Positions 25,996 to 34,385 of a stretch of DNA of 64,000 bases are shown here, in pieces. The notes beneath the pieces were generated by a model, which worked only from the letters and a program-made list of their open reading frames with translations, was not told the DNA's origin and did no database searches. How positions within the stretch are numbered: the stretch's first letter is position 1; every line of letters starts with the position of its first letter. The position numbers and the translations under genes were made by a program. This stretch comes from Candidatus Scalindua sp. (GTDB taxonomy: Bacteria; Planctomycetota; Brocadiia; Brocadiales; Scalinduaceae): the NCBI GenBank assembly GCA_021776915.1, contig JAIQZU010000054.1, positions 35,340-99,339 on the forward strand, written 5' to 3'.

Positions 25996-26022
25996 TTATC
26001 GTCAGACCTGCAATACTCTTTA
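25996..26022 (-). promoter_or_regulatory. Sigma-28 (FliA-type) promoter
   Basis: On the minus strand: -35 TAAA, 15-base spacer, -10 GACGATAA, against the consensus TAAA-N15-GCCGATAA (perfect -35, 7 of 8 at -10). Expected start is about 25988, 29 bases before the ATG of the 58-residue ORF. A CGGCATAATTATTGC sigma-54-like sequence lies just upstream at 26047-26061. Confidence 0.75.
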
Positions 26023-26046
26023 GCAAAAATATATTTTATTTTTCAA

Positions 26047-26061
26047 GCAATAATTATGCCG
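26047..26061 (-). promoter_or_regulatory. Possible sigma-54 promoter upstream of the sigma-28 site
   Basis: The minus strand reads CGGCATAATTATTGC. It matches GGYAY-N5-TTGC but has C instead of T at the first base. It would give an 80-base leader to the 58-residue ORF and could allow early flagellar expression of that ORF and flgM. It is weaker evidence than the other sites. Confidence 0.4.
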
Positions 26062-26760
26062 CAACTGATTATAAGTTCCTACTCACCTTCCAGTCAGTTC
26101 TGACAGGAAGTGTAAAGTGAAATAGAATGACTAAAGTCAGGTAAAAGGTGAATATCATTAATTTTTGAATAATATGATGTATTCATTTTTTTTTAACTTT
26201 AGGCACTTTGCACTTTAGACACTTCAAACCTCGTTTTGTCTAATAAACGTCTAAATAATCTACATTATGCTCAAAATACCAACTGCAACGGAAATTATTT
26301 CCTCCTGAACAATAGTTATTAAGTTCCGTCATTCTCATAACTAAAGGAAAAAATAATAATTGAAATCTTCTACTAAATCCTTGTTTTATATATATTACCT
26401 GAGACCAAGAGCCTGTATGAGGAGAGTTAAAAGAGGACAACTCCGTGTTATTAGCAGGAATGGCAACTATTTTGCGATACAGAGCGAACACATAGGAGCA
26501 TATAAATACAATTGTAACGGTGCAAGCAAAGTGTAAAAACATACAGGGCGCAAAGAAATAAGCTTTCTAACGTAATTATAACAACTTTGCGAGCTTTTGA
26601 TGGGCGTGGTGAAGTATTGTACTTTTTTTATTACATTCCCGTCTCAATCTTGCAGATCGACCCGAAACGTTTAGATATATATTGATTCTGAATCAACTTC
26701 AGAATGACACTTTGGGTATTATAACTTTCAGTAACAGATACTAATAAAAAATATTGTGAC
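26062..26760. other. Divergent intergenic region between flgM side and chemotaxis island
   Basis: No supported gene. A 100-codon minus-strand frame (26240-26542) has no ribosome site and no recognisable features. The remainder is AT-rich, with a small inverted pair TTGATTCTGAA/TTCAGAATGA at about 26683-26707. The plus-strand chemotaxis promoter follows at 26761. Confidence 0.4.
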
Positions 26761-26787
26761 TAATCTTTATGCAACTTGTCCCGATAA
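26761..26787 (+). promoter_or_regulatory. Sigma-28 (FliA-type) promoter of the chemotaxis island
   Basis: TAATCTTT, 11-base spacer, CCCGATAA, against TAAAGTTT-N11-GCCGATAA: 6 of 8 at -35 and 7 of 8 at -10, with exact spacing. Expected start is about 26795, 78 bases before cheY. It is oriented away from the sigma-28 site at 25996-26022, giving a divergent pair next to flgM. Confidence 0.7.
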
Positions 26788-26872
26788 TATACGACAGTTC
26801 ATTATATATTATTTAGATTTCAAAATCCTAAACAGCAATCTTTATATTTACAAGAAAGGAATGGTGGTTTAA

Positions 26873-27253
26873 ATGACAAAAGTTCTATTAGTTGATGATT
26901 CTGCCGTAATGAGAAAGATAATCCAGAGAAACATAAAGGAAACGGGTATGATAGTGGATGAATTCGTTGAAGCGGGAGACGGCAAACAGGCATTAGACAA
27001 GGTAAATGATAACGGTAATCTGGATTTAATATTGCTTGATTGGAATATGCCAAACATGTCAGGTATAGAATTTGTCAAGACATTGAGGTCCTTAAATCTT
27101 CCGAACAGGATACCTGTCGTAATGGTAACGACCGAGGGCTCTGATGCCAAAATAAGCGAGGCAAAGAATAGTGGTGCAGACGGCTATCTTACAAAGCCAT
27201 TTACAGCAGACCAGCTGCGTGACACACTCGGAAGCTATCTTTTAATAAAATAA
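26873..27253 (+). CDS. cheY: Chemotaxis response regulator CheY
   Basis: Single-domain receiver of 126 residues that, when phosphorylated by CheA, binds FliM and changes motor rotation. Acid pocket VDDSAVMRKII, phospho-Asp in LILLDWNMPNMSG (about 59), Thr in MVTTEGSD and Lys in LTKPF are all present. It is the first gene after the sigma-28 promoter and is followed 36 bases later by cheX, the phosphatase that would act on it. The W-N-M sequence after the Asp is typical of motor-binding CheY proteins. Confidence 0.94.
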   Translation: MTKVLLVDDSAVMRKIIQRNIKETGMIVDEFVEAGDGKQALDKVNDNGNLDLILLDWNMPNMSGIEFVKTLRSLNLPNRIPVVMVTTEGSDAKISEAKNSGADGYLTKPFTADQLRDTLGSYLLIK

Positions 27254-27289
27254 TCCAGCTAATCAACCATATTATTTAGGAGAATAATA

Positions 27290-27826
27290 ATGACAACCAC
27301 AACTTACGATGACGTCATAGAAGAAATTGTGAGTAGCACCAATGAAGTATTCTCAACAATGATACCAATGGAAATCTCGACTGACGGCTCATTCTATCAA
27401 AAGGAAGATATGATATCTACTGACGTAATATCTCTCGTCAGCTTCACTGGAGAACATTCCGGCATACTTGCTATATTTTGTTGCAAGGATATTGCGCTTA
27501 AAATTACGTCTAACATGCTGGGTATTGAAGCTACCGAAGTAGATCAGGACACAAAAGATGCTATGGGGGAGGTGGCAAACATGATTGGTGGTACATTAAA
27601 GAACAAGATTTTTGAGAAATTCGGAGCAATGCATCTCTCTGTCCCTATAGTCATAGCAGGTGAGAGTCTTTCAATACGCTCTGCAACAGATAATGGTAAA
27701 GGTTCACAAAACGTCCATGTTTCAACAGGTGTAACATGTAACAGCCAGAACTCCTGGTTGATGACGCCATTTTCTTCAAATGGAAGTACCTTTAACGTTG
27801 GATTCGTCGTTAAAAAGAATGATTAA
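27290..27826 (+). CDS. cheX: CheY-P phosphatase CheX
   Basis: CheX removes phosphate from CheY. The 178-residue protein has the CheC/CheX/FliY fold. The catalytic ExxN pair is in DAMGEVANMIGGTLKNK (about 95-110). The rest is a beta-rich region (SLVSFTGEHSGILAIFC, LSVPIVIAGESLSI). AGGAG lies eight bases upstream of the ATG. Its place next to cheY is logical. The downstream 331-residue protein appears to be a degenerate relative fused to a receiver. Confidence 0.85.
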   Translation: MTTTTYDDVIEEIVSSTNEVFSTMIPMEISTDGSFYQKEDMISTDVISLVSFTGEHSGILAIFCCKDIALKITSNMLGIEATEVDQDTKDAMGEVANMIGGTLKNKIFEKFGAMHLSVPIVIAGESLSIRSATDNGKGSQNVHVSTGVTCNSQNSWLMTPFSSNGSTFNVGFVVKKND

Positions 27827-28023
27827 GAAACTACATGTGTGGGCATAGCCGCTTGCCCGACGAGTTTTTGGAGGGCATACTATCAGCATGACAGGCAACC
27901 AAGCTGAAAGCGCCCTATGTTAGAAGAAAATATCACTTTAAACATTTCAAGCAACTAAAAGAACTTGCAGGGAATGAAGTTTTTACAGAGTAATACTATA
28001 AACCCTAATACATAACAATAACA

Positions 28024-29019
28024 ATGGTAGAAACCTTAGAAACATCTATCTGTCCGCCAAAGCTCAAAGGATTAATAGACAGCACAATAAATAAGCTGAA
28101 TGAGGATTGTACCAGTCTCCTGGGCAGAAACTTTGGCATATCAAAACCTAATAGCGAAATAGTGAGCCTTGGCGAATTTATAGATAATAAGGACGGTAAT
28201 TACTATTTAATAAACTCAGAGCTCGGAGAATCCTACCAGGGCAGTATATGCACTATATTAAAGCTGAGTGATGCAATTAAGATCGGGAGTGTTCTTCTTG
28301 GTTCTGAAGATAAAGATATAAAGGAAAAGGTAGAGAAGGGAGAGCTTGATACCGACTGTACTGATGGGATTATGGAATTCAGCAGACAGTATTCAGCTAT
28401 AATTGAATCCGTACTCAGAAGCAAATTACCAAAGCCGGTACATGTAAAGCTATCAACATGCACATCCATAAATAAAGACAATGCAGGTGACGTCTTAAAA
28501 GATATGCTTTCTAATGAGTATATAAGCCTTACGTCTTTTCTTTTAATTAAAGGATTTGATACAGAACAATTCAACATATTATTTCCCATTGAATCAGCAG
28601 ATGATTTTTTTGGAGAAATGATTCACGAAAAAAGTACAAACGTTCTTGTTACGGATGACTCCCTAACTGATGTCAGGATAATCAGTAAATATCTGTCGAA
28701 CACTGTATTCAGGGTCATTCCTGCATATAATGCCAGGGATGCATTTTCTGTCTTACAAAAAGAAAAGATACACTTGATACTTCTGGATCTAATCTTGCCC
28801 GAACACAGCGGTATTGAGGTCTGCAAAAAAATAAAAAAAACACCATATACCAGAGGAATCCCTTTAATAATGATTTCCGCCAAGCCAACACAAGAGGCCG
28901 TAATGGAATCACTAGAGGCAGGTGCAAGAGATTTTATTGTCAAACCTTTCAACAAAGAAACGCTTTTACAAAAGATAAACAGATTCAGAATTAAAGAGAA
29001 ACCTGCAACACTGTATTAA
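28024..29019 (+). CDS. CheX-like domain (degenerate) fused to a C-terminal receiver
   Basis: Residues ~1-200 resemble CheC/CheX-type proteins: an alpha/beta layout with DGIMEFSRQYSAIIESVL where active members have ExxN (EVANMIGG in the neighbouring CheX). Here the Asn position is Arg, so phosphatase activity is doubtful. Residues ~208-325 are a receiver with DDS, phospho-Asp in LILLDLILPEHSG, MISAKP and VKPF. It lies between cheX and cheA, so it is probably phosphorylated by CheA. It might serve as a phosphate sink or adaptor. That is inference. No good ribosome site is visible before the ATG. Confidence 0.75.
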   Translation: MVETLETSICPPKLKGLIDSTINKLNEDCTSLLGRNFGISKPNSEIVSLGEFIDNKDGNYYLINSELGESYQGSICTILKLSDAIKIGSVLLGSEDKDIKEKVEKGELDTDCTDGIMEFSRQYSAIIESVLRSKLPKPVHVKLSTCTSINKDNAGDVLKDMLSNEYISLTSFLLIKGFDTEQFNILFPIESADDFFGEMIHEKSTNVLVTDDSLTDVRIISKYLSNTVFRVIPAYNARDAFSVLQKEKIHLILLDLILPEHSGIEVCKKIKKTPYTRGIPLIMISAKPTQEAVMESLEAGARDFIVKPFNKETLLQKINRFRIKEKPATLY

Positions 29020-29183
29020 CCCTCTAAAAAGATATTCTGTACATATTGGTGAATTGGCTGCCCAAGGCGACAGTCGGGATTGTTTGCAGAGCATGCCACC
29101 GCCGCCAACCTGAATGACACTAGCCTGGCAGGTACCGGCACAGGCTAACTATAATAACTGACAAAAGAAAGGAACTGACAAAA

Positions 29184-31337
29184 ATGAGTAAATCTAACGA
29201 AGAAGAACAGAATACCAATCCTGGGAGTGATGAACTTACTCTGGATATTAAAGAAGACTCAGAGATATTCCTGGAATTTCTGTCAGAGGTCCATGACCAT
29301 CTGGAAGATTCAGAAAGCAATGTACTCAGTATTGAGGATGACGTCTGTGAGTATGAAACAATCAATTCTATCTTCAGAAGCATTCATAGTATAAAAGGAA
29401 GCGCCGGTTTTCTCGGACTGACCAAAATGCAGGGACTCAGTCATGAGTTGGAAACACTGCTGGACAAGGTAAGAAAAGATGAGATTGCCATTACGCAGGA
29501 GATAATAAACATATCATTAAGCTCAATAGACATACTTAGAAAACTCCGGGATAATCTGGAAATCAAGGTAAATACAGAACTTGGAAATATTAAGGATTCT
29601 GACTCCTCACCCAAAGAGCAGCCTATAGATATCCAACCTTTAATAGATACTATACTATCTATACTAAGCAAAGACGATAAACCTGAAGAGATAGTACCGC
29701 AATCACCTTCTGATCAAAGCAAAACTGTTGATACCGAATTACAAAGTTCAGAATCTCCGCAAGAATTAACAGATAAAATCAATAACTCAGAACCGGAAGA
29801 AGACTTAGTGGTAGCATGGGAAAATCAGGAATCATCAGAAAAGGATTTTCTGGGTGAAATACTTCTGGATGAAGGCACAATTACTCAGGATCAACTGGAT
29901 AAGGCCATTTACGAACGAGGCAAAAAGGTTGGGGAAATACTCGTAGAAGGAGGAATAACGACTGCAGAAAAAATTGAAAATGCCCTTAAAGAACAGAAAC
30001 CCATAGGGCAAATCCTCGCCGAAAAAGGTGAAATTACAGAACCCCAACTTGCAGATGCACTGAAACGGCAAGACAGGAAGGTAGGGGAAATACTCGTAGA
30101 TAGTGGTGCAACAACTGCCGGCAATATAGATTCTGCTTTACAATCCCAACAAACTCAGCGAACGGCAAAGTTACAGTCCAGAACAGTCAAGGTTGATACT
30201 GTCAAACTTGACAACCTGTTTGATCTGGTAGGAGAACTCGTAGTTACCAATACCCTGATTTGCGGAGAAATGAAGTCAGCAAAAGATAACGGTACAAGCA
30301 AGAATCTCTCACAATTAACCAAGATTACCAAGGATATTCAGGATCAGGTTATGTCGATGAGGATGGTTACTCTAAAACAAACATTTCAGAAGATGTCAAG
30401 ATTGGTAAGAGACGTTTCCTTCCGCTCTGGAAAGAAAGTTAGATTTCAAATCTCCGGTGAAGACACAGAACTAGACAAGAATGTAATCGAAGAACTCGCC
30501 GACCCGCTTGTACACATACTCAGAAACTCAATAGACCATGGTGTTGAGACTGGAGAAGACAGGACTGCCAACGGCAAGCCTGTAGAAGGCCTGGTGAAGC
30601 TAAGTGCCTTCCATAGAGGAGGAAACATAATAATAGAGATTCAAGATGACGGCAAGGGTCTTCAGAAAGACAGAATACTACAAAAGGCCATAGATAAAGG
30701 GATGGTAACCAGCCAGTCATCCTTAACAGATAATCAGATATACAATTTAATCTTTGCACCCGGATTATCAACGGCAGACAAGATTACAAATATTTCAGGA
30801 AGAGGTGTAGGCATGGACGTGGTAAAGAAAAACATCGAAAAACTTCGGGGCAATGTTGAAGTCACATCAGAAGAAGGAAAGGGATCTACCTTTACTATCA
30901 AGCTGCCTCTAACCCTCGCCATTATAGATGGAATTGTCGTTAACGTGGGTGACACAAAATACATTATACCAACCGTTTCGATAGAAGAATCATTACGGCC
31001 TACCAGAGAAGAAGTCAGTACAGTCAAAAATCAGGGCGAAGTGGTTAACATCAGAGGCAGCTTGTTATCACTGGTCCGCCTCCACAAACTTTACAATATT
31101 GACACAGAAAAGACCAATCCATGGGAATCAATAGTCGTAGTAGTAGAAGGAGCCGAAGGAAGATATGGTGTATTGGTCGATGAACTCCTGGGACAACAAC
31201 AGGTTGTGATTAAGAGCCTGGGAGACAGATTTAAGAATGTTAAGGGAATTTCAGGAAGCGCTATACTTGGTGACGGAAGAGTCGGTCTGATCCTGGACGT
31301 CAGCGGAGTAAAAGAAGCATTTGCTGGAAACAACTAG
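29184..31337 (+). CDS. cheA: Chemotaxis histidine kinase CheA with four inserted ~25-residue repeats
   Basis: CheA phosphorylates CheY and CheB in response to MCPs. The 717 residues hold an HPt domain (about 22-125) with His68 in SIHSIKGSAGFLG and an acidic linker (about 140-218). Next come four tandem units (about 219-322), each like KVGEILVEGGITTAEKIENA, similar to MshEN/GspE-N motifs. Dimerisation (about 330-390), ATPase (about 395-575; HILRNSIDHG, DDGKGL, GRGVGMDVVK) and a CheW-like domain (about 580-715) follow. The repeats stand where the CheY-binding P2 domain is usual; no P2 is recognisable. cheW follows after 59 bases. Confidence 0.95.
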   Translation: MSKSNEEEQNTNPGSDELTLDIKEDSEIFLEFLSEVHDHLEDSESNVLSIEDDVCEYETINSIFRSIHSIKGSAGFLGLTKMQGLSHELETLLDKVRKDEIAITQEIINISLSSIDILRKLRDNLEIKVNTELGNIKDSDSSPKEQPIDIQPLIDTILSILSKDDKPEEIVPQSPSDQSKTVDTELQSSESPQELTDKINNSEPEEDLVVAWENQESSEKDFLGEILLDEGTITQDQLDKAIYERGKKVGEILVEGGITTAEKIENALKEQKPIGQILAEKGEITEPQLADALKRQDRKVGEILVDSGATTAGNIDSALQSQQTQRTAKLQSRTVKVDTVKLDNLFDLVGELVVTNTLICGEMKSAKDNGTSKNLSQLTKITKDIQDQVMSMRMVTLKQTFQKMSRLVRDVSFRSGKKVRFQISGEDTELDKNVIEELADPLVHILRNSIDHGVETGEDRTANGKPVEGLVKLSAFHRGGNIIIEIQDDGKGLQKDRILQKAIDKGMVTSQSSLTDNQIYNLIFAPGLSTADKITNISGRGVGMDVVKKNIEKLRGNVEVTSEEGKGSTFTIKLPLTLAIIDGIVVNVGDTKYIIPTVSIEESLRPTREEVSTVKNQGEVVNIRGSLLSLVRLHKLYNIDTEKTNPWESIVVVVEGAEGRYGVLVDELLGQQQVVIKSLGDRFKNVKGISGSAILGDGRVGLILDVSGVKEAFAGNN

Positions 31338-31396
31338 ATATTTTAGATTGTGGAATTCGGCCTGCAGAATTCGAAATTTATTAAAGGGGGAGCAAG

Positions 31397-31888
31397 ATGG
31401 AAGCATTAGCAGAAAAAACAATAACAAAAACTCATGAGGGGAAATATTTAACATTTGTACTCGGCGCGGAAGAATACGGTATAGAAATACTTAAAGTCAG
31501 AGAGATCATCGGAATAATGGACATTACGAGCGTACCACAGACTCCTGATTATATGAAAGGCGTTATTAATCTGAGAGGAAAGGTTATACCTGTTATCGAC
31601 CTGAGACTGAAGTTTTCAATGACCGAGCAGGAACATACACAGGAAACATGCACAATTGTAGTAGAGGTCAACGACTCGTTGATAGGAATCATAGTTGACA
31701 CTGTCTCAGAAGTAGTAGACGTTGGTGGTGAAGAGATTGAAGATACACCGCAGCTCGGGCAGGGAATAGACACTGACTTTATAACCGGTCTTGGCAAGGT
31801 AAAGGGAAAGATAATCATACTCCTTGATATTGAGAAGGTAATGTCAACAGAAGAACTGGAGATGGTTGAAGAGATGACCGGTAATTGA
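31397..31888 (+). CDS. cheW: Chemotaxis adaptor CheW
   Basis: CheW couples MCPs to CheA in the receptor array. The 163-residue protein is one CheW domain (about 15-150) with YLTFVLGAEEYGIEILKV, the signature INLRGKVIPVIDLRLKF and IVEVNDSLIGIIVDTVSEV. AAAGGGGGAGC lies just before the ATG. It sits between cheA and the first MCP in the usual order. Nothing unusual. Confidence 0.95.
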   Translation: MEALAEKTITKTHEGKYLTFVLGAEEYGIEILKVREIIGIMDITSVPQTPDYMKGVINLRGKVIPVIDLRLKFSMTEQEHTQETCTIVVEVNDSLIGIIVDTVSEVVDVGGEEIEDTPQLGQGIDTDFITGLGKVKGKIIILLDIEKVMSTEELEMVEEMTGN

Positions 31889-32121
31889 GGATTGTCGATT
31901 GCGGATTGCGGAATAGATGAAATGAAGTAACATCTCACTGCAAAGATGATAAGAACACAAAGAAAAACAAAAATATTCTTCGATGTATCGGTGTGTCCAC
32001 ACGCCGAAACGACTATAATCTTTGAATCTTAGATCTCTTAGCTTTGCGTTGAACTAAAACTAAATAAAATACGAAATTTAATTGTACATCTTTATATTAG
32101 AAAGAAGGAGGAGAAAAGGTC

Positions 32122-34305
32122 ATGACAATAGGGAAGAAATTCATTTTGGTATTTTCAATATTTTTGGCAACTGTATTAGGAGGAGCGTTCTTTGTTTTTA
32201 AAACGACAAGAGACCAGAATGCGGACAAAGACGTTATTGATCTGGCAGGGCGACAAAGAATGCTAACCCAGAAATACTTCAAAGAATATATAAACGAATT
32301 AATACCTTTACAAGTTCGTCACAGCACGCTGAAAGCAGCCGAGATTGCAACGATTCAGATTGTAGAGGATCGTAAGCAATACACAAAGAACATCATAGTA
32401 AAACTGAAAAAGGACGGCGTAGTCGATGTACATCCAAACAGAGACTACACCAACATTAACGGAGGCATACCTCTTCCGGCTACCTTTGTACAGGAAGTAT
32501 CAAGCAAAATAAATGAGAAAGGTGTTTACAGCTACGACCTTCTGAGTAAATGGAACATAAACAAGAAAAAGGGGCTGAGGACAGACTTTGAAAAAGAGGC
32601 GTTTGATTATTTATATAATAAGGAAGGTGAGGTATTCTCACGTTTTATGGTGCACAATGGTGTTTATAGCCTTCGTTACGCAACCGCCGATATAGCCTCC
32701 GCAGAAGCTTGTGTAGGATGTCATAACAATCATGAAGAAAGCCCCAGGAAAGACTTTAAGCTTGGAGACGTAATGGGCGTTCTCATAGTAAATATTCCAA
32801 TCGGCACCGTAAGCGCTCAGACAGAAGCGTTTTTTAACAGGTCAGAGGACGGAAAATTCGGTGAAAATAGTTTTCTCACGACAGGAAAAGTATTTGATAC
32901 AACACTTGGCGCGCTCATTAATGGTGGAGATGCGCCTACGGATTTAGGAATGACAGAATTTATAACTCTTCCTCCAACTGCATATCCAGAGATTAAAGGC
33001 AAATTAGCAGAGGTTCAACAGTTGTGGAATTCAACACACGAGAATCTGAGAAAACTTACTGTAACAGAACCAAATTCTGCAGAATATATAGTTGCTTATG
33101 ACACTGCCTACAAAAGTGGAAACGCTACCATGAAAGCTATGAATAAAGCTGTTAGTATGTATGTAGCACATTCGAATAAGAAAGGGGCTATGGTATTATG
33201 GACTCAGGCTGGTTCTGTAGGTTTAGTTTGTATAGCCATAGGTCTCGGATGGTTGCTGTTTGCACATCCGTTAACAAGATTCCTTAAGGAACTTGCTTCG
33301 AACCTGGCTGAGGGAGCTGGACAGGTTGCATCTGCATCAGAGCAGTTGTCCGCCTCCAGTCAGAGCCTTGCGCAGGGTTCTTCAGAACAAGCATCTTCAC
33401 TGGAAGAAACATCGGCATCTATGGAAGAGATGGCATCTATGACAAGGCAAAATGCCGATAATTCAAAGGAAGCGGCACAACTCGCCTCACTTTGTAATCT
33501 AACTGCAGAATCCGGTAACAAATCAGTTAACGATATGAATGTTGCGATGCAGGCTATTAATGAGAGCAGCAAGAAGATTGGAGACATCATAAAGGTAATT
33601 GACGGCATTGCATTTCAGACCAACCTCCTGGCGCTCAATGCGGCTGTAGAGGCCGCCCGTGCAGGCGAGCATGGTAAGGGTTTCGCCGTTGTGGCAGAAG
33701 AGGTGCGGAATCTTGCGCAGAGAAGCGCTACTGCGGCAAAAGACACAACAGTTCTAATCGAGGATTGTGTCAGCAAGGCTGATGCGGGTACAAAGCTTTC
33801 TGAAAAATGTAAGGAAGTTTTGACTGGTATAGTAACAAACGTCAAAAAAGTCAACAATTTGACAAGTGAAATCTCTACTGCATCCGGTGAACAAACCGAG
33901 GGTATTGATCAGGTAACAAAGGCCATCAATGAAATGGATCATGTTACACAACAGAACGCCGCAAGTGCCGAAGAGACGGCATCGGCAAGTGAAGAGATGT
34001 CGGCACAGGCACAATTCCTTATGAACCAGATCAAAGTGCTTACAGGGCAATTAGGCGGTACCAGAGAATCACAAACTGCTTCAGGAAAAAGAAATGTCAA
34101 AGCCAATGGCAACCAACCATACAAAACTATTGGCACACAAAGGAATATGATGAAACCACATGTGATTGACGAAATGCCTCATGCCAATGCCAGAACCAAT
34201 GGAGATAACAAATATGGCTCTCAGCAAATTGCAAACCCTGATCAATTAATACCAATGGGAGAGGATAAAGTTGTTGAATATAATGATAGACTTAAGGATT
34301 TTTAG
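32122..34305 (+). CDS. Methyl-accepting chemotaxis protein with haem-c DUF3365-type sensor
   Basis: This 727-residue receptor has an N-terminal membrane helix (about 8-28). Its periplasmic sensor (about 30-370) opens with LAGRQRMLTQKYFKEYI and includes a haem c site, C197-VG-C-H201. A second membrane helix is at about 355-375. The cytoplasmic signalling domain (about 390-660) has the hairpin tip [29 protein letters not shown]. The covalent haem suggests sensing of redox state or a gas such as NO or oxygen. AGGAGG lies about 14 bases before the ATG. The tail ends IPMGEDKVVE...KDF, like the tail of the next MCP. Confidence 0.9.
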   Translation: MTIGKKFILVFSIFLATVLGGAFFVFKTTRDQNADKDVIDLAGRQRMLTQKYFKEYINELIPLQVRHSTLKAAEIATIQIVEDRKQYTKNIIVKLKKDGVVDVHPNRDYTNINGGIPLPATFVQEVSSKINEKGVYSYDLLSKWNINKKKGLRTDFEKEAFDYLYNKEGEVFSRFMVHNGVYSLRYATADIASAEACVGCHNNHEESPRKDFKLGDVMGVLIVNIPIGTVSAQTEAFFNRSEDGKFGENSFLTTGKVFDTTLGALINGGDAPTDLGMTEFITLPPTAYPEIKGKLAEVQQLWNSTHENLRKLTVTEPNSAEYIVAYDTAYKSGNATMKAMNKAVSMYVAHSNKKGAMVLWTQAGSVGLVCIAIGLGWLLFAHPLTRFLKELASNLAEGAGQVASASEQLSASSQSLAQGSSEQASSLEETSASMEEMASMTRQNADNSKEAAQLASLCNLTAESGNKSVNDMNVAMQAINESSKKIGDIIKVIDGIAFQTNLLALNAAVEAARAGEHGKGFAVVAEEVRNLAQRSATAAKDTTVLIEDCVSKADAGTKLSEKCKEVLTGIVTNVKKVNNLTSEISTASGEQTEGIDQVTKAINEMDHVTQQNAASAEETASASEEMSAQAQFLMNQIKVLTGQLGGTRESQTASGKRNVKANGNQPYKTIGTQRNMMKPHVIDEMPHANARTNGDNKYGSQQIANPDQLIPMGEDKVVEYNDRLKDF

Positions 34306-34385
34306 GGATCCATTCAGATACCTAAAGAGGATAGAGTTTCTGATGGGATATGTCCATTATAATTTTAGCAAGAGGGGGAGAAGTC

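Noticed and set aside
26240..26542. 100-residue minus-strand ORF with an N-terminal hydrophobic stretch
   Set aside because: No ribosome site, no family resemblance, lies in AT-rich intergenic DNA between two divergent sigma-28 promoters. Chance frame is more likely.
33615..33857. Minus-strand ORF inside the first MCP, repeated almost unchanged at 35804-36145 inside the second MCP
   Set aside because: The match is a by-product of the near-identical MCP signalling DNA on the other strand; codon constraint belongs to the MCP frame.
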